A DNA stretch of 64,000 bases from Haematobia irritans (Eukaryota > Arthropoda > Insecta > Diptera > Muscidae), in contig NC_134400.1 in the NCBI RefSeq assembly GCF_050003625.1, positions 226,588,085 through 226,652,084 on the forward strand, read 5' to 3'. Positions within the stretch are counted from its first letter, which is position 1. Each line of letters begins with the position of its first letter. Of the stretch, positions 35,982 to 47,397 are shown piece after piece. Under the pieces are notes generated by a model. That model was not told where the DNA came from, did not search any database, and saw nothing but the letters and a program-made list of their open reading frames with translations. Position numbers and translations under genes: made by a program.

Positions 35982-38090
35982 CACACAAAAAAAATTTTTT
36001 TGATTTCAATCACGAAAATCGCGGATTCAATCATTTTTTTAATTGAAATGTCTTCAATCACGAAAATGATAGTATCAATCACCCATTTTGATTGAAAACC
36101 AACACGATTTTTAATTAAAAATTTAATTGACTTTTGTCACGGAATCAATTAATTGTGTGATTGAATCAATTAAAAACGTGATTGATTTTTAACATAAAAT
36201 TCAATCATAGTTTTAATTGAATCAATTAAAATTTTAATTAATTTCGCGACAAAAATCAATCAACTATTTGATTCATTCAATTAAATAATTAATTGAAATT
36301 GGCTATAAATTTCGATCAAAAAATTTATATATTGCAACCTCAAAATCTTATTTAGTTTTCTTTTTCTTTTGAAATTAAAGAAAATATGTGTTTCTTATAA
36401 AACATATTTAATATTTTATTATTTTTTGAATTATGCAATAGACAGATAATTTTGGTTCTTGTCATTTGTATTTTGTTCTAACATAACTTACAAATACAAC
36501 TACTATCAATAACAACTATAGGGTGAAAAAATAAATTATATAAATCATTATCTTCCTTATAATAATAACCGTGTTAGCATGTTCCTTCTAATATGTAGAT
36601 GCGCCTAGATTTCCAATAAATCAGCAGCCTGTAAGCTAAATTAGTTTTTCTGAAAGTAAACAGAATAATTCGAATTTCATTTTGTTCAATTAAAAGTTAA
36701 TTTTGTTAAACATTACCTGCATAGAATATCAAGTTCAATTCATAGTTCCAGGTTGCAGATTTATAATCTTCTTTTGCAGTTGTAGTCTTTTAGCATAAAA
36801 ATGTGTATTAAGGAGCTCGGTAATTTAAGTTTAGTAACAATTCCTTTCCAAAATTTCCACACATTAAAAACGTCTATTAAAATTTGAACCAATCAAAGAC
36901 AAAAATAATGGGAAAGCAATGTAATATTTGGTATTATATTGATGATACTTTGCAAATTCTGGAAATAGAAAAAAAAATATAAATGGAAAATACATATATT
37001 TATTATTTTCGGATATTTTTCATATTTTTAAGTCCAAAAGAAAGAACTTTTTTACCATTACATAATTCAGCTCATTAGTTTATATACCAGATATACTGCT
37101 CTCTACTTGGGTTCAAACTGAAAAAGGCAGGTAAAACAAAAATGCAATTTAATGCCAACGCTACTTCGCAACTTCAAGGTGAATCTTCCACCAAACCCAT
37201 ACCGCTTTTGGTTTTAAGAAAACTAGGAGTGAAAAAAATTTATAATTTTAAAAGATCAATACGGTACCCACTTTTTTATTGCAAACATATTATTATATAT
37301 TTGATAAAATGATGGAGTTGATGGGATTGATTGGTCAATTTCACGAAATAAAATTGTTCACTAAAAGAAATGAATAAAAAATATATTATTTTAGTCCGTT
37401 TAATGTAAACAGGCTTCAATGGAAAACGGTATTCACATTTCACAATTTCTTACCTTCAATAAACGTAGATTGTTTTCCATTTTTACAATGCCACAAAACA
37501 CAAGCACAGGTAATTTCAAATGCGTTCTGTCATATATTTTTTTCAAACCTTTACCACGTGGCCGTTTGTTGTTGCACACTTTATTTATGTCAACTCTTTG
37601 CTATGGTTTGTTGTTGCGTTCAAAATATTTATGCACACATTTTGAATGCAGCAGACAGAATGTCGCCAATCATGTTTTTCAATTTACGCGAAAAACAAAA
37701 ACCCAACCGTTCGTTACGAGTTACTTCCACAGACTGATCTCTCCATCATACATTGTTGAATAAAAACCCATTCTCTTGTTCTCTTTTCGCTCTTTCCATT
37801 GCTCAAAATTATTCAGTTTCAATCACAAAGGTGATTGGATCAATCACATGTGTAATTGGAAACGGAAAAAATTTCAATCACGTTTGTAATTGAAAATTAT
37901 TGATTAAGAAATTGATTGAATCAATTAATATTTTAATTGGAAACGTAACAAATATCAATCATTTTTTTAATTGGTTTTTATTCGGATTTGATTAAATAAT
38001 TAATTGAATTAATTAACATATTAATTGAATCCGTTTCCAAATTCAATTAAGTGTTTAATTGAAAAAATTTTGGTGATAATTTTTTGTGTG
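35982..38090. mobile_element. F2 family TA-flanked element, complete
   Basis: 2109 bp between TA at 35980-35981 and 38091-38092. The left end is CACACAAAAAAAATTTTTTTG and the right end (reverse complement) CACACAAAAAATTATCACC. About 330 bp on the left and 280 bp on the right are filled with ATTGATT/AATCAAT, TTAATTGA and CAATCACG words in alternating orientation. The middle (36320-37800) is AT-rich without a credible gene. A left-end relative is at 41520. It lies upstream of the first visible exon of the TJAP1-like gene, probably in an intron. Confidence 0.85.
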
Positions 38091-38144
38091 TAGGTATGCA
38101 ATAGTATGGAAACAAGTAAAATATTCGATACCTATGGCTGTGTA

Positions 38145-39130
38145 CACGGATGAAAAAGACTGTTTTTCATATGTTTGGCTATAAACATTATATGTTTGGA
38201 ACACAAATTTTTAAACACAATATTTTTAAGAGCAAGCATATAATGTTCATAAACTAGCATAACATGTTTGGGACATATATGTTAATATGTTATGTTGGGA
38301 CATATATGTTAATATGTTTGGGACATAAAATGTTTGTAAATATAATATGCTTGGATGCAAACATATATTAATTTAGAAATAGTCTATAAACATATATGTG
38401 TTTAGTAGCTTGGAGCGCTATTTAACGGAGCGATATTGAATTAAGTTGGTGGTTGTTGCTTGTTATTACAAAATTAACATTTTATTTTTCCTTGGGCAAT
38501 TGATCAGCTACTTCTTTGATCCTTACAAACTGTGTGGTCCGCTGTTCGAATCCCCGTCCGGCAAAAGGTAAAATTAAAATAAAAAAAATCATACAATTGA
38601 ATAATTTCTTCTACAATGTTTGTATTACAGAAAAAGGTGCTAAGAACTAAAAAATCTCGTGGAAGTGAGAAAGATGTGGGGGAATATAGAATTGGGCAGA
38701 AACAAAATTTTGAGCATTCAGGTCGAAAACCTATGTTGTTAGCACCTATATTACCTGTTTATTTTCATAATTCATTATGATTGTAAATATATAAATAAAT
38801 AAATAAAATGTTGAGCACAATATTGTTTGGGAGAATTTTTTTAAGCATATAATATTTTTGGGTGCAAAATGCTTCCAAACATATTATATGTTCACATAAT
38901 AACATATTGGTTTTTGGAAGACAACATTATTGAATTTGGATGCAAAAATACAAAATGTTTGGAACTTAGACTACCCAAACATATATTGTTTAGACCAATA
39001 TGCTTTCAAACATATTATATATTGGAAGAGATCAAACATATATATGTTTGGGCAATACCCAAAAATGTATATGCTTGAAGCAAAATATGTTTGGGAGTAT
39101 ATGTTACAGAAGCGATTTTTTGTGAGCGTG
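38145..39130 (+). mobile_element. F1 family TA-flanked element, copy A2 (complete)
   Basis: 986 bp between TA at 38143-38144 and 39131-39132. The ends are CACGGATGAAAAAGACTG and, reverse-complemented, CACGCTCACAAAAAATCGC. It is the same element as 22426-23387 but inverted, and close in sequence over its length. It starts 53 bp after the F2 element ends. Confidence 0.85.
38496..38780 (+). other. tRNA-like, intron-like and exon-like module inside F1
   Basis: A tRNA-like block ends in a perfect B box and T-arm, GTTCGAATCCCCG (~38552). It is followed by AAAG|GTAAAATT at ~38568 and, after ~60 nt, by TGTATTACAG at 38621-38630, so the two flank a fly-sized intron. From 38631 a 49-codon open frame runs to TGA at 38778 (KKVLRTKKSRGSEKDVGEY near its start). 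The same module is kept in copy A1 and, shortened, in the F1-B copies. Its origin is unknown: a SINE fused to a captured exon is one reading. Confidence 0.5.
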
Positions 39131-39134
39131 TAGC

Positions 39135-40720
39135 TTGTCTACCCACACACCAAGGGTTGGAATTATTATGTTCCTCGGGGGAAATTTGTATATACATGTT
39201 CAAAAAGAAAACCACAGATTCCGACTCGTTTTAAAATTATTCACATTATCAATAAGATGATCACTGAACATTGTGAACGAATTGAAGATTTTTAGAGAAA
39301 GCCCATCAAGGTATCTGTGCCTTTTACTGACATCTCGCTCTCTGCTATCTAGATGAAGATTAATTAATTTGAAATCTCCTAAAAAAGTAATTAGTAGATT
39401 TATTGATTGGTTCTCAATAGAATATTTTCTCCAATATACCAATGTACCCGTACCCGAATAAGTGGAAATTACAACCAATGTTCGTTGGTCTAAAATGTAT
39501 TTGTATGAATTTCATAATGAAATGATTTACAGTTTAGATGGTAAATAATCATGGGCAAAACGTAACATAAGTGAATTCTTAGTTTAATTTTTCCGTGGTG
39601 TAATGCACTATGAATTCCTTACAGCCGACCAACATATTATTATAATAAACGTCGATCAGTCTATTTTCAATAGTTGGTTTGAGTTTCATGGATGGACTTG
39701 TAGTTTCACTATAGTTGACATATCCACAGAAGACATAAAATTATGTGCTACCAAGCAAGGAAACCAATGACAAATTCTTCTAATACCTCATTCATATTAG
39801 ATTTCAAATGTCATTTGCTTTATAAAAAAGGATTTCAAATCAACTTTTATTGGATTTCGAGCCTAATGTGAATGAGGTATTAATAACGGTATTTTCTGGA
39901 AGGATGTTTGTATTAATAAAATTTCCCAAAACAAAACTCGCAATTTCTTTACGCAGCTTTTTAAACTGTACTAAAACCACTAATGTAATTGGTTGGTCCC
40001 ATTGGACCTCATCACACAGAAACGCACTAAACTGCTTCAAATACCCATAAAAACCGATTTAATGATTCAATCACATAAAAATTAAAAATTTCCAACTTAA
40101 AACACGTTTTTACAAGAAGTCAAAAACCATCACGCGGCAAATCATATAAAAGATAAAGTTATGCATGAATAAAAACCAAAGGGTCCACCGGGACCTCATC
40201 ACGTACAGAAGGGTTAAGTATACAAAAATCGGCAAATACTCAAGTTGGGGAATTTTATTGGTTAAATTTTTGGCCGGAAAACTCACAAAGAACCAAGACG
40301 GTATCCGACGTTAAATAATTGAGGTGAATTAAACCTTCGGATGCCGGACAATATATATACATCGAAGCCGTAGTATAGTGTGAACTGTCTTTGAGACCCT
40401 CACATTATAAAAACCGATCGAATACTATCTACATATATGGCTTTGGATGTACCCAGGTTGAATTTAAATACTAATTTATGGTATTTATTTATTCACTATT
40501 AAATTACAATTAAAATTGATAACTCAACGAAGTTTGATGGCTATGACAACTAAGGTCTTAAGCTCTTAATTTAAATAAACTGTATCGAAATGTTTGGGTA
40601 TAAAGAGATACATTTTATAAAATCATTATTATTGACGAAATATTATTTTGGTTATGTTTGTGAAGCAAAAGTTGAGCATTTCAATGTGTGCTGTAAAAAC
40701 GATGACGCTTTAATGCGAAG
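39135..40720. other. Non-coding, nothing recognised
   Basis: AT-rich sequence with only short chance frames and no repeat family that I could match. Confidence 0.5.
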
Positions 40721-40944
40721 AAAAATCTAAAACTCACGCCTGCATTTTTTTTTCATTCTATTCTGACGTATTTCCATCCACTGATGCGTATGAACGACAC
40801 AAACCTGCAACGCAAAGATCACACGTATACGTAATGGTGTACTAAGAAACCCCATTGCAGATTGATCTAGATTTCTCGCTAAAAATGAAGTACTCATCAG
40901 AGAGTTGCAACCGGTGGCTTTTTTTCGTATTGCAATCTTACCCA

Positions 40945-41036
40945 CAAAATGTCGCTGGCAGTGAGTAAGACACCAATTAAATACCATGCGATCTTTAACA
41001 TTGATACAAATGCGTGAATTAAAACACCACTAACAT
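40945..41036 (-). CDS. Candidate exon with a membrane-like segment, adjoining a SINE insertion
   Basis: The minus-strand frame reads YYVSGVLIHAFVSMLKIAWY then LIGVLLTASDILW, a long hydrophobic stretch. It ends at TTTTGTGG|GTAAGA, a good donor. Across the SINE (41047-41384) the same frame continues for about a dozen more codons upstream (CKTPPTNVV) before a stop. A further minus-strand frame at 40738-40910 also ends near a donor-like GTGAGT. No family is recognised. It could be an exon broken by the SINE, or chance. Confidence 0.2.
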
Positions 41037-41046
41037 AGTATATAAC

Positions 41047-41384
41047 GGGAGCCACCGTGGTGCAATGGTTAGCATGCCCGCCTTGCATACACAAGGTCGT
41101 GGGTTCGATTCCTGCTACGACCGAACACCAAAAAGTTTTTCAGCGGTGGATTATCCCACCTCAGTAATGCTTGTGACATTTCAAAGCTTTTCTAAGTGGT
41201 TTGACTGGAATGTGGAACGCCGTTCGGACTCGGCTATAAAAAGGAGGTCCCTTGTCATTGAGCTTAACATGGAATCGGGCAGCACTCAGTGATAGGAGAG
41301 AAGTTCACCACTGTGCTATCACAATGGACTGAATAGTCTAAGTGAGCCTGATACATCGGGCCGCCACATAACCTAACATAACCT
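41047..41384 (+). mobile_element. tRNA-derived SINE, copy S3
   Basis: 338 bp. B box GGTTCGATTCC at ~41103 and tail CATAACCTAACATAACCT. A 10-bp target duplication AGTATATAAC is at 41037-41046 and 41385-41394. It lacks a few bases present in S1 (GAGGGTTTC before the CAAAGC word). Confidence 0.9.
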
Positions 41385-41519
41385 AGTATATAACAACGTT
41401 CGTAGGCGGTGTCTTGCAATCTTAAACGAATCGACATCGTAACAACGCTCGGTAAAAAAAAACAAGAGTGGCACTTAAGTGTGAAACAATTGAAAACAAT
41501 CTTGTTTCCTAAATATCTA

Positions 41520-41720
41520 CACACAAAAAAAATTCACGAAAATTTTTCTAATTAAAATTTTAATTGAGTTTTAACAAATATTCAATTAAAAATTTAATTG
41601 ATTCAACAAATCTCAATTACTCAATTTGTTGAGTAATTGTTGTTATTGAGCACTCAACAACAACAATTACCAGCAGTTGGCATTAGCTTAAGAGAATTGA
41701 GAGAGTACCAAATAAGAGAA
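41520..41720. repeat. F2 family left-end fragment
   Basis: TA|CACACAAAAAAAATTCACG followed by AATTAAAATTTTAATTGAG and TCAATTAAAAATTTAATTGA words. No matching right end was found. Confidence 0.6.
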
Positions 41721-41724
41721 TGCC

Positions 41725-42825
41725 AAACTGTTGAGATATGGGTAACCAATTTGTGTGATTGCTTTACTACGGTGTTTTCGAGAGACCAACACTCATACTA
41801 ACAAACACCGACAGTCGTCGGTTGCATTGGATATTGGTGGTTGAAATTGTTTTTATCAATTGGTGTTCTAAGATTGGAAATATACGTGTTTACTAAATAC
41901 ACTGGTCGGTTGCGATAGATCGCAGCCGTTCTCTGGTACTCATCATTATGATCCATCCAAGCACTTTCTAAAAACTCCTAGATAATAGTTCCGAACTTAA
42001 CCTTAAGAAATGTCTGCGATATGAGAAACAATAAACAAAAAACATCTCAAGTGCAGATAATCATCTTTTGAAGCAATCACCGTTTGACGAAATGTAGTTA
42101 TTTCCTCCAAATACGTATACAAACTACGTCAAATAAAGCCAATTAGGAAAATTAATTATGGAATTTGGCTCACTCGCTCACACACATCTACTCGTAAAGA
42201 GCTTATGCTCTAATCCATTATGAGTACTAAACGAAAAAAAATCTGGATTATTAATGTTTCATGTTCATTCAACCTTTTTCCTTAGGTTTGATTCATTCGA
42301 TAAAATGACTACTTAGTCACGTTTAGAAGTATAATAATATTCGCCTGAGCAATTGAACTCGGATGGGGTCTACCCTCTCCGTATCCATTTATTTTGTCAA
42401 ACAAACTCTCTTAAAGTTGTTAACAAACTTTAAGATTAATAAATTCATACATATTCAAAAGTTGTATAAAACATCTATAATCTATATGTCGCAAAATATT
42501 TACTAGTAAATATTTCCGGTTACAAATATTTTGACGTAAAACACAAAGTGGAAATTTTCGTTTCTGAAAGAGTCCAGGAACTTTATTAATATAGCCGAAT
42601 CCAAACAGGATATCACGTATGTTACAGTATTTATAGCATTGCCGTCAGAATTAGAATCATTAGAGCGTTGTTGTTTAGTTACCCCTCATTTTCAAGAAGG
42701 CCCGTTAGAGTTACGTTTGCTAACGAACTTGTAAACTATACGATGTCATCCCTCATATATTCGCATGTGTCTGTTCGAACTAAATGATCCAATTAAAACT
42801 GAACGTTGAAGATATACCTTCAAAA
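41725..42825. other. Non-coding, nothing recognised
   Basis: No reading frame, splice-bounded exon or recognised repeat. Confidence 0.45.
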
Positions 42826-42829
42826 GATA

Positions 42830-43414
42830 CACTGAAAAAAATATTTATGTGATATTAAAGATTACGCAACCTAAATTTTAGGATGCGAAATTTACAAAAT
42901 ATTAAGGACACTTTTCTTTAAAATAATGAAAAATTTAATTAAAATAACATTTATAATCTTTGATTAAATTTTTTATTAAATTTAGGACACAAATTTTGGA
43001 AATTTGCATCCTACTGTTAAAGTCTTTGAACTAAGGCAGATTTTCCTTAAAGTAAAGAAACACATTTTTAATTTAAAGAAAAATATTGAATTTTTAGGTA
43101 TAAGATGAAAACGCTTCAAATATAGGCTAAGACTTATTTTGAGAATTTAGCATCTTTGGTTTAATTTTTTTTTTTGAATTAAGAAAACATTTTTTACTTT
43201 GTAGTATCCGTAACTGGCATTTTTTGTACGTGAATAACTTTATTAATATACAGAGAAAAGAGAATGGAATTTGATATATGAGATCTGTATCCTTATTTTG
43301 ATTTTTTTTATCCTAGATTTAAGTAGGTTGCTAATATTTTTATTTTAAAGAAGCCGCTCGGAATCACTACCAAAATCCTTAAGGGATTTTGTACCCAAGT
43401 AATTTGTTTGAGTG
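42830..43414. mobile_element. F5 family TA-flanked element, complete
   Basis: 585 bp between TA at 42828-42829 and 43415-43416. The ends are CACTGAAAAAAATATTTATG and, reverse-complemented, CACTCAAACAAATTACTTGG. AAGGACAC / GGATGC / TTTAAAG words recur inside. Related right-end pieces lie near 28177. Confidence 0.7.
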
Positions 43415-43419
43415 TAGAC

Positions 43420-44260
43420 GTGATTAATTCATATATGAGCAAAAGTGCAAACAGGTATTAACATTTTTCGCACTGGTTGCAAAAGAAAATAAGAAATATC
43501 GATACTGTAAAATCAAGTACATCTTGTACAGTGTTGACTACTTTTTTTTTAGTTTTTATGCTTAGAAGATTAAGTAAAATATAAAATTTGCAATTTGTCG
43601 GTATTCGGACGGATGTTCTAGCATTCTGAATCCAATTTACATACTAACAAAGCAACAAGAAAACTATACCCAATCTTTTTATTTTGTTATTCTTAGTTTC
43701 TTCTTCAATCGTTTCATTACCATTTGGATTTCAGCTTCTGTTGACTAAACTACTGCCCAAAGAAAAATAGTATACTTGTCAAATTGATTAGGTCAAAACC
43801 ACAACGGTTAGATGAATGATCGTTTCAGTACTACCACATTTCCCATCAGCATCCTCTACTTACAGTAAAACTACCAATTATCAGAATAAATACGGGCAAT
43901 TCACTAAATCTACTGCGAAGTACACTCGAACAAACCGAAAAAGGTTTTTACTAGTAGATTTTACATTCATAAAGTCATTCAAACTAAAATCGAACTTGTA
44001 TGCAGGTCGCTGGGTTTGTTTTCATTATGAGTATACATCCTCTTACTTCAATCATTTTGTTTCGTTATTGTTGGCTTCTTCTTCAATTTTTTCATTAATG
44101 ATTTATCCTAACCAATTTGACAAACATACTTTTCCTCTATTGGTTAAGCACTCCGGTAGTTTTGTTAACATATGATTTTAAACCGATATCGAAATAAGCT
44201 GTTATGAAATTCCAAAGGGTTTCAAAGAATGCAATGAATTTTACAAGGGAATTTTATGAA
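43420..44260. other. Non-coding with a local imperfect duplication
   Basis: Sequence near 43670-43760 (TTCTTCTTCAATCGTTTCATT) returns in altered form near 44050-44110 (TTCTTCTTCAATTTTTTCATT). No gene was seen; a 119-codon plus-strand frame spans this but has no other support. Confidence 0.4.
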
Positions 44261-44265
44261 AAATT

Positions 44266-44398
44266 TTAAAAGTCTACGCTGCCATCTTTGTTTATCATCT
44301 CTACGCCATACATGGCTAAATCTTCACCTTCCATTTGAGCCGCAAACAGATAACAATCGATAGTTACCAGCAGCAGAACAAGATAAAATTACTTTCAT
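44266..44398 (-). pseudogene. Possible remnant of a small secreted-peptide gene
   Basis: Minus strand: ATG at 44398 starts MKVILS. One frame over, the sequence reads LVLLLVTIDCYLFAAQMEGE and on to VEMINKDGSVDF and TAA (44266-44268). The join would need a single-base shift. The result would have a signal-peptide-like start and a short acidic mature part. No family is recognised, and the reading could be coincidence. Confidence 0.18.
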
Positions 44399-44529
44399 AA
44401 ACCATTTTGGAACAGATCTCAACCGTCATCATATAGTCTGCTATACTTCATACTGCCAGTAATACTATTGCCTAGCCTTGAATTACATGTTTCCAAGCAC
44501 CACCAACCATTGAAGAGAATAAAGATAAC

Positions 44530-44655
44530 ATGGACGATAACTATCTTCAATGTAGCCATACTGGTGATGATGATGACATTGATGCCAATAGCCATGATTA
44601 TCCAGTGTACAGAAACGCCATTCCGGCATCAAAATGGTCTTCTGTAGTACGTTCT
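44530..44655 (+). CDS. Candidate coding exon, unidentified
   Basis: From ATG 44530 the frame is open for 42 codons (MDDNYLQCSHTGDDDDIDAN, then PASKWSSVVRS). It ends exactly at TCT|GTATGT, a strong donor. The acidic composition is protein-like. The opposite strand is open here too (70 codons, many Trp/His/Tyr), which looks less natural. An F4 fragment follows in what would be the intron. Confidence 0.25.
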
Positions 44656-44696
44656 GTATGTATGCTACGATATGCTCATAGGTCACACAATTCATG

Positions 44697-44850
44697 CAAA
44701 AAATGAACTAGTTGTGAAGAAAGTTTAACTTCTTGTAGCGCCAAAGACATTTTTATTGGTTTGAACGATGTGATTTTCGTAGAAATTAGGTAGAATGCAT
44801 TCCATATATTAGTTAACATTTTCCTATATTTATGTACCCTTATACTACAG
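44697..44850. repeat. F4 family fragment, an unoccupied version of the mariner target
   Basis: AAATGAACTAGTTGTGAAG through GAAATTAGGTAGAATGCATTC and ATATATTAGTTAACATTTTC matches, without interruption, the two F4 pieces that flank the mariner at 47398-48575. Confidence 0.7.
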
Positions 44851-45232
44851 AATGAAAAAAAAAAACTGAATTGAATTCATATATGGAATGAATTTATTGA
44901 ACTTTTTCATTCATTAGGACAAATTGTACATTTTTGTGGTAAACCTTTTTACTTCAAACTCAGAACTGCTTACCTTCGTTTTTAAATATAATTTTATTTA
45001 TTTATATAGGCAATTTTTCTTCAATAAAATACACGTTTTATTAGTATATTAAATATAATTATTAAGAATCAACAGCATCGACTGGCCTTGAAATATATTA
45101 GTTTATTATTCCACTATTTCCAATTTCCATGTAATGTCATCAACTGTACAACGCGTTTTCCCTTCTTCTTGTACCTTTCACTTTTAATAAGTTGCTGCGT
45201 AACGAGTTTGTCCTCCTTTTACAATTTCCATA

Positions 45233-45294
45233 CTACAAATATAAAAAAATCATACACCAATTTTTTCCAAAAGGTTAGCGTCACTGAATGTTAC
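45233..45294 (-). other. Possible 62-nt intron on the minus strand
   Basis: TTAACAG|GTAACA donor and TATATTTGTAG acceptor, 62 nt apart, the typical fly intron size. Just after the acceptor is a 15-codon ATG frame (MEIVKGGQTRYAATY). Together with the TATCGATT cluster ~215 bp upstream this could be the 5' untranslated region of a minus-strand gene. No coding exon that continues it was identified. Confidence 0.2.
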
Positions 45295-45508
45295 CTGTTA
45301 ATTGAAGATTCCAAAATGAAGACGAATGAAGGGTTTGATATTCTGTTTTCTTTCTTTATACACCATCACGAACATAATTGTTTGTCACTAATTTAAAATA
45401 ACAAATATTTTATATATTTTATTTGTTATTTATTATATAATTTTCTAACAATCCCTTCGTATACCATAACAACGCGATTCCAACTAAAAAACAACCCACG
45501 CGCAAACA

Positions 45509-45538
45509 TATCGATTACATCGATGACAGGTATCGATT
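45509..45538. promoter_or_regulatory. Cluster of TATCGATT (DRE-like) sites
   Basis: TATCGATTACA occurs at 45509 and again at 45531 (TATCGATTACAGG), with ATCGATG between. TATCGATA-type elements are bound by DREF/BEAF-32-like factors in flies and mark housekeeping promoters and domain borders. These sites have one base off the perfect palindrome. Confidence 0.35.
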
Positions 45539-45830
45539 ACAGGTAGATAAAAGAAATATCGGAAGATTTCCTATATTCTAACATGTGGGTCTCCTTAAAT
45601 TTTAAAAGTATTGAATACTTCTTAGTACGAATGAACTAAAATATTTTTCTATGCCAAGTGTTATTCGTATGTATGATAAGCTTTCTGTAATAAAGGAAGT
45701 CAGAATTATCATTTTATAAGAAATTTTACTAAATTTGAGGAAACTTGGTTTTAGTTCATATTTTGTTTATTTTTACGAATGCTTTGTTATCAGTGAATAA
45801 AATGTTCTTGTTCAGTAGTAAATTCTTATA

Positions 45831-46035
45831 CCCAGCGAAGAAAACAGTATTAGTAAAATTCCGTGTCTATTCTAGTTAATGAACTATTCCTAACTGCTTT
45901 CAGTTTAGGATTTTTTACTGAAGCAAGTAAATTTTATTTTAAACAAAAATTTAACTTAATGGAAATAAATTGGCTAAACTAAATTGATGAACAGTTTTTC
46001 CTTTAGTTTAGAAGGCACCTTTTTCTGGGGGTGCG
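45831..46035. mobile_element. F4 family element, short complete copy
   Basis: It begins TA|CCCAGCGAAGAAAACAG and ends ACCTTTTTCTGGGGGTGCG|TA, an inverted match to CACCCAG-type ends. Inside are TAGTTAATGAACTA, GTAAAATT and CTAAACT words in both directions. About 205 bp. Confidence 0.6.
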
Positions 46036-46039
46036 TAAA

Positions 46040-47245
46040 CTGATGTATTACCGCTTGGTGTTGCTGAAATTAGGCCGCACCAATGTCAACATGAAAGTAT
46101 GGCAAGCGTTCATTTTTCTAGCATTCATGATGATGGAATCCTTCATACAGATACACATCACGTATTTTGTGCCAATTGGACCCCTACCAGTAACCCAGAT
46201 GTTATTTCCTAGGTCTTCGGCATGCTTTTTTAAGTGTAACTTTGTTGGATGGGATGCGCCTGGAATTCCTACATACCCGTCACTTATTTACCTCAAGTAT
46301 GAATTTTGCTTAAAGCATTGGCTTCGTCATCCAATAAATGCCTAGAGAATTGCGTAAGTTCAATTGGAAACTTGTAACCGGAAGGGGAGAAACAAAAACA
46401 AATCACAACTGCTGATGTTGTTTATGGGCTATTGAAAACTCATTGATTTTGTTTTGTTGGTATTTTTTCTTCTTGTATGTTTTTCTTACTCATTACCGTT
46501 GTGGATAATGTTTACGGGGCTGAATTTAGGGGTGGCATATCCTTGCAGCTTTCACACTTTAACCTTTATTTGATGCATACTCAACCTTGAATATCCTGCA
46601 CTGCTTGTGGCCTTTTCACCTTTAACAGACATGTGATTTGAAGTGCTTGTTGTTGCAGAGCATTTTTCTTCACCTGGTGTTGTTAATTCAATTTAATTTA
46701 ATATCCAATTAAAACCAATAACTTCTCCGAAACCCTAACATAGAAATGAATTTTTCCATAAGACATCTAATAGTCATGTGACCTTAAACTGTAGACCTCA
46801 TGATGTTCCAATTAGTTTTAAATCAGTAGGAGATATTTTTTATGTATCTTCCGAATAGAGGACTCTTGATTAAAACCCAAAAAAATATCCCAAGAAACCT
46901 TTTCTAGATAGATTTTTTGCGAGAATAAAGTGTTGTTTGATTATTGCGAATCAAAAAAAAATAGGTTTTTTATTTTGATCGACATGAGCCTTCATCGTTA
47001 AATCGACCCAGAAGATGACCCTCAGCGCAATATTACCGTCAATATGATAAAAATGTCGCAAGGGCATTGCACTCTATCTTAAAAGGCTTTTGTCGAAATC
47101 TCACCCAGATCGGATGCCATAAAAGAAAGAAAAATCAATACCGGATGATGACTCAATTCTGTTTTTGGAAGGTATATCTCACAGCAAAATTCAAGTGTAC
47201 GTTGGCTCTTTCAGAGCAGTGTTTTATGCTGTCCCATTCACCGCA
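46040..47245. other. Non-coding or unrecognised
   Basis: A plus-strand frame from about 46091 (MKVWQAFIFLAFMMMESFIQ) has a signal-peptide-like start and runs to a TAG at 46343, but there is no promoter, splice or homology support. Otherwise nothing. Confidence 0.35.
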
Positions 47246-47397
47246 TTCTACACCCAGAGAAAAGTGACCCTTTCTTTATGTTAAAATGAACTAATTTTTA
47301 AGAAATTTGAACCTCGTATAGCGCTAAAGTCATTTTTATTTGTTTGAACGATGTGACTTTCGTAGAAATTAGAAAGAATGCATTCTACGAGGGCAAT

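Noticed and set aside
37419..37763. 114-codon frame in the middle of F2
   Set aside because: No homology, no typical codon composition, and it lies in a non-autonomous element. Not taken as the F2 transposase.
43816..44175. 119-codon plus-strand frame
   Set aside because: It spans a local sequence duplication and has chance-like composition.
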